DNA of 64,000 nucleotides from Virgibacillus_N oceani_A. Lineage in GTDB: Bacteria; Bacillota; Bacilli; Bacillales; Amphibacillaceae. Shown in pieces: positions 1 to 9,200 of this stretch; position 1 is the stretch's first letter; each line of letters starts with the position of its first letter. The stretch is taken from the NCBI GenBank assembly GCA_041521345.1, contig JBGOHB010000004.1; one strand, given 5' to 3'. A program made the translations under genes and the position numbers. The notes beneath the pieces are model-generated. The model did not search any database, was not told where the DNA came from, and was given only the letters and a program-made list of their open reading frames with translations.

Positions 1-1110
1 AAGCAGACTGGTGAGCCAGACAAACACAGCGATAATAACAGCTCCTGTACTATGCAATACTTGTCCCAGTCCAAATACGACTGGTGATAGGGTAATGACC
101 AACATAGCTTCGATAAAGAGATAAAAAGTGAGTGAGCGTTGTCCTAACGCAGTCAATGATCGAACCATTAGACCTGTACGACTGACAATGGGACCAATCA
201 GTCCAAATATGGCTGCATACCCAATACCACCGGCGAGCCCCGTAATCATTTGAAGAGCCGTGAACAACCCTTCCATCGTTGGGGAAGAACTCCATAACTG
301 CGTCCCGTCAAGAGCAAGCGGAAGTCCCCCAATGATTGAGATGGAAGTGCCTAGGATAGCTATTCGAACTAAATGCTTTCGATTGCCAACAAGCAGCAAG
401 TTATTACGTGCAGCCCATACCCCGATCAGTATCGGCAAGAGCATGGGGTACATGAAAAGTTGACTCAAAATCATGAAAGGGAAACTGATTAAATTAAAGA
501 GTGTGGTTTCTATATATGATTCCGAGTTTGATTGTCCCATTGTTTCCAGGCTCATCCCAGTAGCATCCATTGCATGCGCCATACCCATCCACACAACAGG
601 AAGCAGGAAAAGAAAAAACAGAGAAACAATCAGAATAGCACGGAAGAGTACACGATTCCGACGAAATAAAATCCATCCGATAAGGAGCGTGGAGAAACCG
701 TAGAAAGCTAGAATATCAATCCCGCCGATAATAACGGCATGGACGAACCCAAATAATAAAAGGAAAAACCCACGACGCCGCAATAATCGTTTAGAATCTA
801 TTTCTAACGTTCCGGCATGAAGCTGACGATTAACCATCATGGCTAACCCAAAACCTAACAATATAGCAAACAGTGGAAGTCCTCGATTATCTACGAACAA
901 GATAATGACAAAATTAACAGTTTCATCAATAATACTCCCACCATCTGGACGACCGAGCCATAATGGTGCATGGGCAATAGCGATAATCAAAAGCATAAAC
1001 CCACGAGCTAAATCTGGCGCAAGCAAACGCTCTTTCGCTGAAACAGACCCTCGAGTTAATCCTCTCGAGTAAGAAGAGCCTTTGCCCGTTTGATTTTTTA
1101 AATTCTTCAT
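1..1110 (-). CDS. DUF418 family membrane protein, C-terminus outside the window
   Basis: An open frame of 370 codons begins at ATG 1110 and runs off the left edge without a stop. An early motif LAPDLARGFMLLIIAIAHAP and a later FGLGQVLHSTG-type segment fit the DUF418/YeiB-like family of polytopic membrane proteins (B. subtilis YxaH is a relative). Several hydrophobic segments are visible, and the central loop (about residues 175-195) is polar. The precise activity of the family is unsettled, and a transport or acyl-transfer role is only suggested in the literature. An AGAGG ribosome site lies about 11 bases before the start. It is downstream of, and co-oriented with, the MerR gene, so MerR control is possible. 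Confidence 0.8.
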   Translation of the reverse strand, partial: MKNLKNQTGKGSSYSRGLTRGSVSAKERLLAPDLARGFMLLIIAIAHAPLWLGRPDGGSIIDETVNFVIILFVDNRGLPLFAILLGFGLAMMVNRQLHAGTLEIDSKRLLRRRGFFLLLFGFVHAVIIGGIDILAFYGFSTLLIGWILFRRNRVLFRAILIVSLFFLFLLPVVWMGMAHAMDATGMSLETMGQSNSESYIETTLFNLISFPFMILSQLFMYPMLLPILIGVWAARNNLLLVGNRKHLVRIAILGTSISIIGGLPLALDGTQLWSSSPTMEGLFTALQMITGLAGGIGYAAIFGLIGPIVSRTGLMVRSLTALGQRSLTFYLFIEAMLVITLSPVVFGLGQVLHSTGAVIIAVFVWLTSLL

Positions 1111-1412
1111 GTCACAAACAACCTCTCATTAATTTTTTTATTTAGATCATATTTCATCCAATTAAGCCAAATAATATCTTCCATTGGTTATATGAGCGTA
1201 GCAACTTCATGATAGCTCTCTTGCCAAGATCTTCGTTTCGGACCAATTCAAACGCGTTAGTGTAAAGAAATGTCACATGATAAACAATGACCATCGCAAA
1301 TCGTAAAAATGCGGAGATGATCCTAAAAGTAAATTCTTTTCTTCATTATTCGTTTCTTACTTAAAACAAATCCCCAATATCTCTTAAAATCCATCGTTTG
1401 ATTTAGTTCCAC
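1111..1412. other. intergenic stretch, nothing recognised
   Basis: About 300 bases between the MerR stop and the DUF418 start. It is AT-rich, and I see no clear ORF, terminator or operator. Confidence 0.5.
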
Positions 1413-2174
1413 TCATTCCCGATGATCCGCTTGACTCTTTCCAATTTCCCCCCATTTTGCTTCATAATGATCCATGATACTTTCAATATATTGAATAACA
1501 TCATCATCCAACATGAACAAATTTCCTTCCTCTGGCGGTTGTTTTTGAAGCATCCAATACTTTTCAATAAGCGCTGAATCACCATAAAAAGTATTTTCAA
1601 GAAAGTATACAAGTTTATAAGCCAAATCCTGTGACTTGAGCGATTCAGGATCTTCATTCTTTTGATCCTTGGACGTCTTCAGCAACGCAACCAATTCTTT
1701 GGACTCTCTTTCACCCAAATCCAAACTAGGGTTTTTCAAAATGTTTAGCTCGCGTTCATCAAAATATTGCTCCAAAAATAAATGATTGTTGTAGCGATCT
1801 TCTTCCGTTTGCCTGACAAATTGAAAAATATTTCTCCAGCTTAGATCCTGCTCAATCTGGGATAAATGATAAGAAAGTCGCAGCGTCTTTTCTAAATAAC
1901 TGAGTCTTTCTTTTTCCTTGGCGATGAGCGCCAACTGTTCTTCAAAAACGTTTTCCCAATTTTTTTGATCCAGAATGGTTTTAATTTCGCTTAATTGAAA
2001 ACCGAGTTCCTTTAGGGCAATAATCCGCTGCAATGTAACGATATTTGTTTTTGAGTAGAAACGGTAACCCGAATCTGCGGTATAAGACGGTTTCAACAGA
2101 TTGATCTCATCGTAATATCTAAGTGTCCGAACGGTTGTGTTCATTTCTTTTGCTACTTCTCCAATACTGTACAT
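1413..2174 (-). CDS. MerR-family transcriptional regulator
   Basis: The N-terminal winged helix-turn-helix of MerR proteins is plain: MYSIGEVAKEMNTTVRTLRY, then YDEINLLKP and GYRFYSKTNIVTLQRI. A long coiled-coil helix follows, and a C-terminal domain of about 150 residues probably senses the ligand. I start at ATG 2174 because GGAGG sits six bases upstream; an earlier ATG at 2189 has no ribosome site. The family binds the over-long spacer of its own and target promoters and untwists it on activation. Such a promoter lies directly upstream, so autoregulation is likely. The ligand is unknown. Confidence 0.9.
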   Translation of the reverse strand: MYSIGEVAKEMNTTVRTLRYYDEINLLKPSYTADSGYRFYSKTNIVTLQRIIALKELGFQLSEIKTILDQKNWENVFEEQLALIAKEKERLSYLEKTLRLSYHLSQIEQDLSWRNIFQFVRQTEEDRYNNHLFLEQYFDERELNILKNPSLDLGERESKELVALLKTSKDQKNEDPESLKSQDLAYKLVYFLENTFYGDSALIEKYWMLQKQPPEEGNLFMLDDDVIQYIESIMDHYEAKWGEIGKSQADHRE

Positions 2175-2203
2175 CGTTAACCTCCACACTATTTGTCATG
2201 ATT

Positions 2204-2235
2204 ACTATATATCCTTACGTTACCGTAAGAGTCAA
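2204..2235 (-). promoter_or_regulatory. MerR-type promoter with 19-20 bp spacer and operator palindrome
   Basis: On the minus strand a TTGACT -35 box (2230-2235) and a TATAGT/ATATAG -10 box (2204-2210) are separated by 19-20 bases, longer than a normal spacer. The spacer holds the inverted repeat CTTACGGTAACGTAAG (2214-2229). This is the classic architecture for MerR activators, and it reads into the MerR gene. Confidence 0.8.
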
Positions 2236-2485
2236 TACGTTATTTGTAAAATAACAATAAAGTTATTTACTTTTAAAGACAAGACACTGCATTGTTCCGA
2301 TAAATAACGCGGGTGTTTTAAAAATATATTTCTTGATTTTTCACAACTGTGCAGCGGTTTTATACGAACATTGTGATAAAAAGGTTGCTTAATAAGCCTA
2401 CACACCCCCGCCCGATAAAGACAGAATCTATGCGCTTTCACCTCAACCACTTGACAATATCGCAATTCATTGAGAACTAATTACC

Positions 2486-2899
2486 ATGCAGTTGAATGCC
2501 AAGACAATCGCTTACACCACACTAGCCATATTTATTATCACCCACATCCGTCATCATTCCGTCAGATTTAAGGCCCTATCGTATGAGCTTGTTCCGGGTG
2601 AGCGACTACCATATGTTCGATCATTAGCAGCAGATATAGGAATCAATTTACACACCGTGAACAAAGCGTATAAAGAGCTAGAACAAAAAGGATTTAATTT
2701 AAATCATCATCAAAAAGGGGTTGTGGTTAATCCAGAGGGAGTTCCAAAGGCAGATGTATCTTTTCAGGAAGAAATGAAAGAAATATTACACCTTCTTATT
2801 GCAGAAGCCATTTGTCGAGATGTAAATAAAAAGGATATTATGAAGCTTTGTGAAGAGATTTTTACTTCATATATTCACGAGGGGGAAGCTAAGCGATGA
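2486..2899 (+). CDS. GntR-family regulator (YhcF-like), N-terminus abnormal
   Basis: Residues about 33-70 give the winged helix of short YhcF-type GntR regulators: ELVPGERLPYVRSLAADIGI, then NLHTVNKAYKELEQKGF and a GVVVNP wing. The C-terminal part is helical. The first 30 residues (MQLNAKTIAYTTLAIFIITH and following) do not look like the usual PIYxQI start, and no strong ribosome site precedes the ATG. The 5' end may therefore be degraded or fused to foreign sequence. The stop overlaps the start of the next ORF by four bases (ATGA), as in intact GntR/DUF1648 pairs. The downstream partner is clearly broken, so this gene may also be non-functional. Confidence 0.6.
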   Translation: MQLNAKTIAYTTLAIFIITHIRHHSVRFKALSYELVPGERLPYVRSLAADIGINLHTVNKAYKELEQKGFNLNHHQKGVVVNPEGVPKADVSFQEEMKEILHLLIAEAICRDVNKKDIMKLCEEIFTSYIHEGEAKR

Positions 2900-3666
2900 A
2901 TCATATCATTTGGATTTCAATTATTTTATTCATATCTGTTTTTATTATTTTGATTGGTATGCCGTATTGGACACGACGTACAGAGAGTTTTGGAGTTTCC
3001 ATTCCCTCTGATGTCTATAAAGATGAAAAACTAAAGAAAATGCGGAAACAATATGCTTCGGCTATGACAGCATTTAGTATTGTTACGCTATTTATTTTTT
3101 ATTTTATTGTAGGAAAATATTCTCCGAACGATGAAGAAGCCATGGGGATTGTATTATCAACAACCATAATTGGTTTTTTGATTATTTCATTTTTAATCTA
3201 TTTGGTGTTTCATAAGCAAATGAAGCAACTCAAAGAGAAATGGAATGAACAAAGACAACAAAAGGTTGTACTACAAACAAATTTTTATCAGCAAAAATTA
3301 ATTCATTCTAATTACTGGTTTTTAATATCTTTTGCTTTAGTAGCTGTCACGCTATTTATTACTTTTACGCAGTATGGGAGAATTCCTGAACGGATTCCAA
3401 TGCAATATGATTTCTTTGGTGAGTTTACCAATTGGGCAGAAAAATCATATCGATCTGTCTTAATCATGCCAATAACACAAATCTAGATGATTGCTTTATC
3501 CATGTTTATTAATTGAATGATTGGAAGATCAAAACAACAGCTGAATGCTCAAAATTCAGATGGATCAATAGAACAAAACATTATTTTTCGTAGAAGATGG
3601 TCGTTTTTCCTAATTGCTAGTGGAATATTGCTTACAGTTCTTTTAAGTGTAATCCTCCTTTTCTAA
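2896..3666 (+). pseudogene. DUF1648-type membrane protein with two in-frame stops
   Basis: The frame opens with an N-terminal membrane helix and GMPYWTRRTESFGVSIP, typical of the DUF1648/DUF5808 membrane proteins that travel with YhcF-like regulators. It later carries the DUF1648 signature GRIPERIPMQYDFFGE. Translation is interrupted by TAG at 3484 and TGA at 3514. The same frame then continues sensibly (MIGRSKQQLNAQ, EQNIIFRRRWSFFLI) to TAA 3664. Both stops look like single-base substitutions; the TGA sits where Trp would fit. The gene is almost certainly dead. Confidence 0.8.
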
Positions 3667-3762
3667 AATTATAAAGGTCGCATTCATTTCCTTCAGAATT
3701 GACCCAACACCAACACCAGAAGCACCAGCTCCGACAATAATGACATCATATATTTTCCTCAC
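3643..3762 (-). pseudogene. N-terminal stub of an FAD/NAD(P)-binding oxidoreductase
   Basis: GTG 3762, preceded by GAGG, opens a frame reading MRKIYDVIIVGAGASGVGVG and then SILKEMNATFIILEK. This is a Rossmann dinucleotide-binding start of a flavoprotein. It stops after about 36 meaningful residues, where it runs into the end of the DUF1648 remnant. A Zur box lies 12 bases upstream of the start, so the intact ancestor was probably zinc-repressed. Only the stub remains. Confidence 0.75.
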
Positions 3763-3773
3763 AGCAACCTCAT

Positions 3774-3794
3774 AGAGCGTAATCATTACGATTT
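3774..3794 (-). promoter_or_regulatory. Zur box upstream of the flavoprotein stub
   Basis: The sequence contains GCGTAATCATTACGATTT, matching the Bacillus Zur core TCGTAATNATTACGA except at the outer left arm. It lies between the stop of the COG0523 gene and the start of the flavoprotein stub on the minus strand. Confidence 0.8.
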
Positions 3795-3808
3795 ATAAAC
3801 TAAAAAAA

Positions 3809-4765
3809 TTAAGCAAGACAGTATTGAAAGCCCTCTTCCAATTCTTTATGATCAAGATGCTTTCCGATAAATACGACCTCACTTTGTTGCTTTTCATCTT
3901 TAACCCATATATCACCCTCTGTTCCAGCAAACAGCATATGTACCCCTTGAAACACAACTTTTTTCTTCAGCTGCTTAATAAAAAGAACGCCCTTATAGCG
4001 ATATAGATTTTCTCCTTTTATACGAACTAAATATGAAAACCATTTATTTACCTTTTCTAAATCAAGCGGACGGTCCTCTTGCAACACAAAAGACGTCACT
4101 TCATGATTGTGATGGTGATGATGTATTTCTGTCAGTAAATTTGGATCAATACTTAAAACATTGTCCAGCTTAAAAGATCCTTTTCCTATTAAATCATTGA
4201 TATCAATATTTCCATAAGTAGTAAAGAAGCGCTGCGCATGTGGATTCATTTGATTCAGCTGTTTTTCCAGATCGCATTTTTCATCTTCTATAATTAAATC
4301 CGTTTTGTTTATAAGCAAAACATCTGCAAACGCAATCTGCTGCTTCGGTTCTTCCTCCTGAAGATGCTGCCCTATATGTTTCGCATCGATCAGCGTAATC
4401 ACACTATCAATTTCAAAGAAGTCTGCGGTTTGCTCGTCCATCAGAAAAGTTTGAATAACTGGAGCGGGATTAGCCATACCTGTCGTCTCAATGACAACAC
4501 GATCTATTTCCTCTCCCTGTTTATCTAATAAACTGATTAAATCACCGCGTACATTACAGCAGATACAACCGCTGTTTATTTCAATGATTTCTTCTCTTGT
4601 CGGTATCACCAGTTGGCCATCAATCGATGTATCACCAAATTCATTGATAATGACAGCAACATTTTGCTCAGGCATGTCCTGTAACAATTTATTCAGCAGT
4701 GTTGTTTTTCCAGCCCCTAAGAAACCAGTTAAAATTGTTACTGGAATACATTTTCCTTTTGACAA
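3809..4765 (-). CDS. COG0523 (CobW/ZagA-type) zinc metallochaperone GTPase
   Basis: A G3E GTPase of 318 residues. Walker A GFLGAGKTT is at about 14-22, the family CxCC motif (GCICCN, Cys 67/69/70) follows, and a NKTD base-recognition motif lies mid-protein. A His-rich loop HHHHHNH lies between the GTPase and C-terminal domains. Zur-regulated members of this family (B. subtilis ZagA/YciC) deliver zinc to client enzymes under starvation. I choose TTG 4765 because AAAGGAGAG lies just upstream. The longer frame from ATG 4831 starts inside a remnant of an S14 gene and would add about 22 foreign residues. It lies downstream of rpsN and the znuA remnant, probably in one Zur-controlled transcript. 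Confidence 0.92.
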   Translation of the reverse strand: MSKGKCIPVTILTGFLGAGKTTLLNKLLQDMPEQNVAVIINEFGDTSIDGQLVIPTREEIIEINSGCICCNVRGDLISLLDKQGEEIDRVVIETTGMANPAPVIQTFLMDEQTADFFEIDSVITLIDAKHIGQHLQEEEPKQQIAFADVLLINKTDLIIEDEKCDLEKQLNQMNPHAQRFFTTYGNIDINDLIGKGSFKLDNVLSIDPNLLTEIHHHHHNHEVTSFVLQEDRPLDLEKVNKWFSYLVRIKGENLYRYKGVLFIKQLKKKVVFQGVHMLFAGTEGDIWVKDEKQQSEVVFIGKHLDHKELEEGFQYCLA

Positions 4766-4783
4766 TATTTTCTCTCCTTTTAA

Positions 4784-4860
4784 ACATGATTTTCCCCTAT
4801 GAACATGTTCCCGAAAGGTAATGCGTGACATCTTGAATTTCCATAGGTATCCCCCAAAGT
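4784..4860 (-). pseudogene. C-terminal remnant of a second rpsN (S14) gene
   Basis: In the frame entering the COG0523 gene the translation reads GYLWKFKMSRITFREHVHRG. This parallels GYMRKFNMSRIAFREYAHKG of the intact S14 gene 0.6 kb upstream. It appears to be the tail of a duplicated S14 gene that lost its N-terminal part and its stop codon. Confidence 0.75.
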
Positions 4861-4891
4861 TAAATAGATTCTGACTATGCGGGATTAATTA

Positions 4892-5308
4892 TTATTTTGT
4901 CACTTGATCAAGTATCTCTAAGTTATATTCCATTAAAGAAATATAGTCTTCATTATTTTCAATATCCTCTTCTGGTCTTATTTCCAGGTTGTGAATGGTT
5001 AAAGCCTCTGCACCAATTTCATTCTGAATAACTTTAGGCGACTACCACTATTTTGTTCGTAGAGAATATATTCTAAATCGTATTCCTCAGTCGCTTTGAT
5101 TACTCCAATTAATTCTTTTTGTGATGGTTCCTCTTCAGAAGATAAACAACTAATCGCGATTTGCTTCACACCATAGCGCTCTTCCCAATAACCAAAAGCT
5201 GCATGTGGAACAATAATATACTTATTTTCCTTCTGTTCTAGAAGATCTGAATCTTTCATCTAATTCTGTTAATTCACTTTTCAGATAGTCAAAAATTTCG
5301 TTATAGAG
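4892..5308 (-). pseudogene. ZnuA/AdcA-like zinc-binding lipoprotein, C-terminal remnant with frameshifts
   Basis: Three pieces in different frames line up with the C-terminal third of a zinc ABC-transporter binding protein: YNEIFDYLKSELTELDERF, then IVPHAAFGYWEERYGVKQIA with SSEEEPSQKEL, then IGAEALTIHNLE and DYISLMEYNLEILDQVTK before TAA 4892. The HAAFGYWEERYG segment contains a conserved metal-ligand His of the family. At least two frameshifts and the missing N-terminal half show that it is dead. No permease or ATPase genes of this transporter are present next to it. Confidence 0.8.
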
Positions 5309-5359
5309 AGATTTTTATTAGTTGCAGGTGTAAAACTATTTGTACCCCTATCTTTTTAA

Positions 5360-5629
5360 TTACCAACTAGATTTTTTCACACCAGGTAATTGCCCTTTAT
5401 GAGCATATTCTCTAAAAGCGATACGGGACATATTGAATTTACGCATATAGCCGTGTGGTCTGCCTGTCACTTCACAACGATTTTTCAAACGTGTTGGTGA
5501 AGAATCCCTTGGTAATTTCCGAAGCGCTTCATAATCACCTTTGGCTTTCAGCTCTCTTCTTAGCTCTGCATATTGCGCAACCATTTGCTGACGTTTTTTC
5601 TCTTTAGCTATTTTTGATTTTTTAGCCAT
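5360..5629 (-). CDS. rpsN: 30S ribosomal protein S14, zinc-independent (C-minus) form
   Basis: 89 residues, MAKKSKIAKEKKRQQMVAQY at the start and MSRIAFREYAHKGQLPGVKK near the end: the long S14 form, without the CxxC zinc knuckles of the short form. It replaces zinc-bound S14 in the small subunit when zinc is scarce. Zur control of such paralogs is established in Bacillus. ATG 5629 follows AAAGGAG with a spacing of about ten. A near-perfect Zur box lies 77-97 bases upstream of the start. It heads a probable transcript with the znuA remnant and the COG0523 GTPase. Confidence 0.95.
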   Translation of the reverse strand: MAKKSKIAKEKKRQQMVAQYAELRRELKAKGDYEALRKLPRDSSPTRLKNRCEVTGRPHGYMRKFNMSRIAFREYAHKGQLPGVKKSSW

Positions 5630-5705
5630 TTCTAACATACTCCTTTCAGTTTTAACTATTTTTTTCCTCTATTCTTTACGATATAAATCATCTCTTCCAA
5701 AATGT

Positions 5706-5726
5706 AAATAGTAATCATTACGATTT
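5706..5726 (-). promoter_or_regulatory. Zur box of rpsN
   Basis: The core reads AGTAATCATTACGATTT and differs from the 9-1-9 Bacillus Zur palindrome at one position. It sits between the terminator of the chelatase operon and rpsN. Confidence 0.9.
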
Positions 5727-5730
5727 ATAA

Positions 5731-5769
5731 AAGAAGTTAGGAAGCTTTCGAAAATGAAAGCTTCCTAAC
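5731..5769 (-). terminator. Strong hairpin terminator ending the chelatase operon
   Basis: A perfect 14-bp stem (GTTAGGAAGCTTTC and its complement, 5736-5749 and 5756-5769) with a six-base loop. On the minus strand it is followed by TTCTTTT. It separates the chelatase/PASTA transcript from rpsN. Confidence 0.85.
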
Positions 5770-5842
5770 GATTATTTTAATGATTCAATTGATGCAACGT
5801 TCTCCCTATAAATTATACCGATGGAAAAGGTGTTTTCGTTCG

Positions 5843-6100
5843 TTATTTATTACCAAGAAAAATTCGAATAACAGAGTCATTTTGAACCATTGAACCTGCT
5901 GCAGGCTCCTGATCAATAATAACATCTCCTGCACCATTTACATCCACTGCAAGATCCATCATACATTCAAACAGTTCTTGTGTTGAATGTCCTATCAGGT
6001 CAGGCACTTCCACAAGCGGCTCCTCTGGCCATTGATATTCTTTCGCAATGCCGTCTGTCCTCCTGTCGACTCCCATAACACTCAAACCGTCATCAATCAT
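5843..6100 (-). CDS. small single-PASTA-domain protein
   Basis: 85 residues from ATG 6100, with GAGGAG eight bases upstream. Residues about 31-83 are a PASTA domain: VEVPDLIGHSTQELF, GAGDVIIDQEPAAGS, then a terminal DSVIRIFLG strand. PASTA domains normally cap class B penicillin-binding proteins or Ser/Thr kinases and bind cell-wall material. Here there is no signal peptide, membrane helix or enzyme domain. The first 30 residues (MGVDRRTDGIAKEYQWPEEP) look like the linker before such a domain. It may be a detached C-terminal piece of a penicillin-binding protein or a real small gene. It lies between cobN and the terminator, so it may be co-transcribed with the chelatase. Confidence 0.6.
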   Translation of the reverse strand: MIDDGLSVMGVDRRTDGIAKEYQWPEEPLVEVPDLIGHSTQELFECMMDLAVDVNGAGDVIIDQEPAAGSMVQNDSVIRIFLGNK

Positions 6101-6232
6101 CCTAGCAACTCCTCTTCATTGGTAGGCTTCTATCCACTATATGAGTTTTAAAAACGAATAGAACACTGTTTTGTGTTTGTTATCCGACTGTTACTGTATC
6201 TTACTCTTCTTCTATCCACTCTATTGCTTCAT

Positions 6233-9200
6233 TTATTCCATCGAGGCTTCCGCTTCCAGAAATGCATCCTTTAAACTTTGCCATTGTGATTCCGTAGGCT
6301 TCCAATATCCTCGCTCTGACACCTCTACCAATGTTCCCAGTAAATCGTGATATGCATGCGGGTTTGCCTGACGGATTTTTTCCTGTAATGCTCTATCCTC
6401 TATATACGTATCATGTACATGGGAAAATACCCAATTCTCGACTTTATTCGTTGTTGCAGCCAAGCCCAGCAAATTCTCTGTATTCTTTGCCATCCGCTGT
6501 ATTCCATGGTAAGGATGTTCAAGCAGACCTTCTATCCATTTCGGATTCGTCAGACGCGTTCTGACTCCTCTGTTAATTGCATGCTTTACATCTTCTGTCT
6601 GCGGTGCTTGCTGTGTCGTATCCGTTATATAAATTTCGACACGCTCTCCTTTAGCTTTTTCAATCGATTTTGCCAATCCACCAAAGAAACTATAATAGTC
6701 ATCAACATCCGTAATTTCATATTCATGGCTTGCTCGCAACTGCGAAACAATATCTGTTGCTTCCATATGGGTATCATATAGTTCAGGAAAGCTTTCGCCT
6801 CTTCTTAATTTACTATAGACATGCTGCGCATTATTTTTATATATCTCTCCAAGTTCTTCTTCATCTGCCCAGTTGCCACCTTCGATCATATGATTAATCC
6901 CAGTCCCATATTCACCAGCGGCTGGTCCAAATATCCGTGCTGAAGCTAAATCAAATGCTTCTGTCTTTGTATACCCCTCGGTCAACAGCTGATCCTGTAC
7001 CTTTAATGTAAAAGTCTTAAAATAATTATCTTCTTCCTGTTCATCCGCAAGTGCAAGCTTTTCAAATAAATCATTCAATGCATTAATGACATTCGGAAAG
7101 ATATCACGGAATACGCCAGACATGCTAACTACAACATTCATTCGCGGTCTTCCCAGCTCGGAAAGCGGGATAAGTTCAAAAGTTGTACTTGTCGCTTCGG
7201 AATGCTTCACTGCTTTTGCTCCAACATATTCTAAAATTTGTCCAATGGTCTCTCCCTGTGTTCTCGATGTTTCTATACCCCAGAGCACACAAGCTACGGT
7301 ATGAGGATTTTCCCCATTAGCTTCCTTAAATTCTGCAATAGTTGCTTTAGCTATCTCTGCACCTCTAGTAACTGCGGAAGGACTTGGCACTGAACGTGGA
7401 TCAAATTGATATACATTAGAGCCTGTCGGTAAGGAATCTGGATTTCTATATATATCTCCTGCCAATTTCGCTGGAAGATAGCCTCCGTCTAATGCTTTAA
7501 TAATAGAAGAAAGCTCCTCCGTTTTTCTTACCCGCTGATAAATACTTTCCCCATACGCTAAAGTATCAGCAAATGCTTCTGCAAGAGCTTTCTCCTGAAT
7601 ATCAGGTAAACGTTTGGATTCTACATACCCCTGCATTAAAGCAGCAGCTTCTTTCTCCAATACTGCATCTTCCTCTTGCAGTTCTGGCCTCAATTGCGAT
7701 ACCAACTGTTTCAACGTACTGCCTTTATGCTCTTTTCGTAACGTGTATATCGTATGAAGAATGGCATCTTCATGCTTCATTCCTTCACCGATAATATGCA
7801 AGCCATATGGAATTAAAGCATACTGCATCTTCTGGAGCTCCTGCTCTATATCATCCAATTGCTGGTGGGAAAAACCATTCTTATCTGCTATTTCTTGAAC
7901 TTCTTTCAAAATCTCTTCACAGCGAGATGGGTCAAGCTGTTCAGCTTCTCGATATTCATGGAGTAGACGTTCCAGTTCTTCATAATCACCATACAATCCC
8001 CCGTTTCTGAAAGGTGGTGCCTGGTAACTGCTAATTACAGCATGTGACCGGCGTTTAGCAAGCATAGCCTCAGAAGGGTTACCGATATAATAAAAATAAA
8101 AATGCGGCAATGATTGTACCAATTGATCAGGATAGCATTGAGAAGACATACCATTTTCTTTTCCTGGCAAAAATTCTAGTGTGCCATGCGTACCAATATG
8201 CACAATGGCGTCCGATTTAAATTCTTTCTCAAGCCAGGTATAAAAAGCTTGATATTGATAGTGCGGTGGAATGGACTGGTCATGATAATTTGCCGATGAA
8301 TCCTGATCTGCTCCATTCCTGCTTGGCTGCAACCCAATGAAAACATTACCATTGATAAATCCAGGGATGAAAAAGTCTTCCCCATTTGCCATTATTTCTC
8401 CAGGATATTCTCCCCAATCTTCCTTCAACTGTTTCCAATCTAGATGGTCACTCCAATCCTCTTTCGCTTTTGGAACAGGATACCCCAACCTTTGATCCAA
8501 GTCCTCATCCACACCCCAGCTTGTTTCATTAAATAGTTGGCGCTCACGAAATTGTCTCTCCAATTCTTTTTCAGTCATACGTTCTACTTGATACCCTTCA
8601 TCGGCTAATTTATTTAATAAAGCAGAGATAGAACGAAATGTATCTAAAAAGGAACCGCCAAACAGATTTCCTTCTCCTGGTGGATAGTTATATCCAACGA
8701 GAGCAAGTCGCTTCTGACTGTTCTTTGTTTTATGTAATTGCAGCCAACGCTCGATACGATTCATAAAATAGTTGACGCGTTCTTCCATAAGGACAAGTTC
8801 TTTTTTCTCAAATTGATATGCTTCATTAAAACCTACGGATTGAATCGCAGCAATGGGATAGGTTTCAACAGCACCATCTAACTCAGGTAAAACAACATTT
8901 ACCATCGCTTCGACAGGAGAAAGTCCTTTCGCTTCTTCCCATTCTGCTAATGTAGTACGTGTTAGAAAAAACGGATGAAGCATAGGAATATTCAGCTTCT
9001 CTAGCCAATCTGTCACATCTTCTCTGTCTCCTCCTCTTGGCCCTGCTCCAAGACGAAAACCAATAAAATTCACAAGCAACTGTACATCATCTAATAACCC
9101 ACGAAATAGGCGCTCCAAATTTTCCAAGTCAATCTTCATAATACTTGTTAAACCGATAGGAATAACCGTAGCAATTGGTCTTAAACGTTCGATAAGTTCT

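Noticed and set aside
1403..1657. 84-residue ORF inside the MerR gene
   Set aside because: Out-of-frame shadow of the MerR coding sequence.
2232..2465. 77-residue minus-strand ORF upstream of MerR with transposase-tail-like words
   Set aside because: It starts without a ribosome site and covers the MerR promoter. A reading KYIFKTPALFIGTMQ in another frame hints at an IS tail, but it is too short to support.
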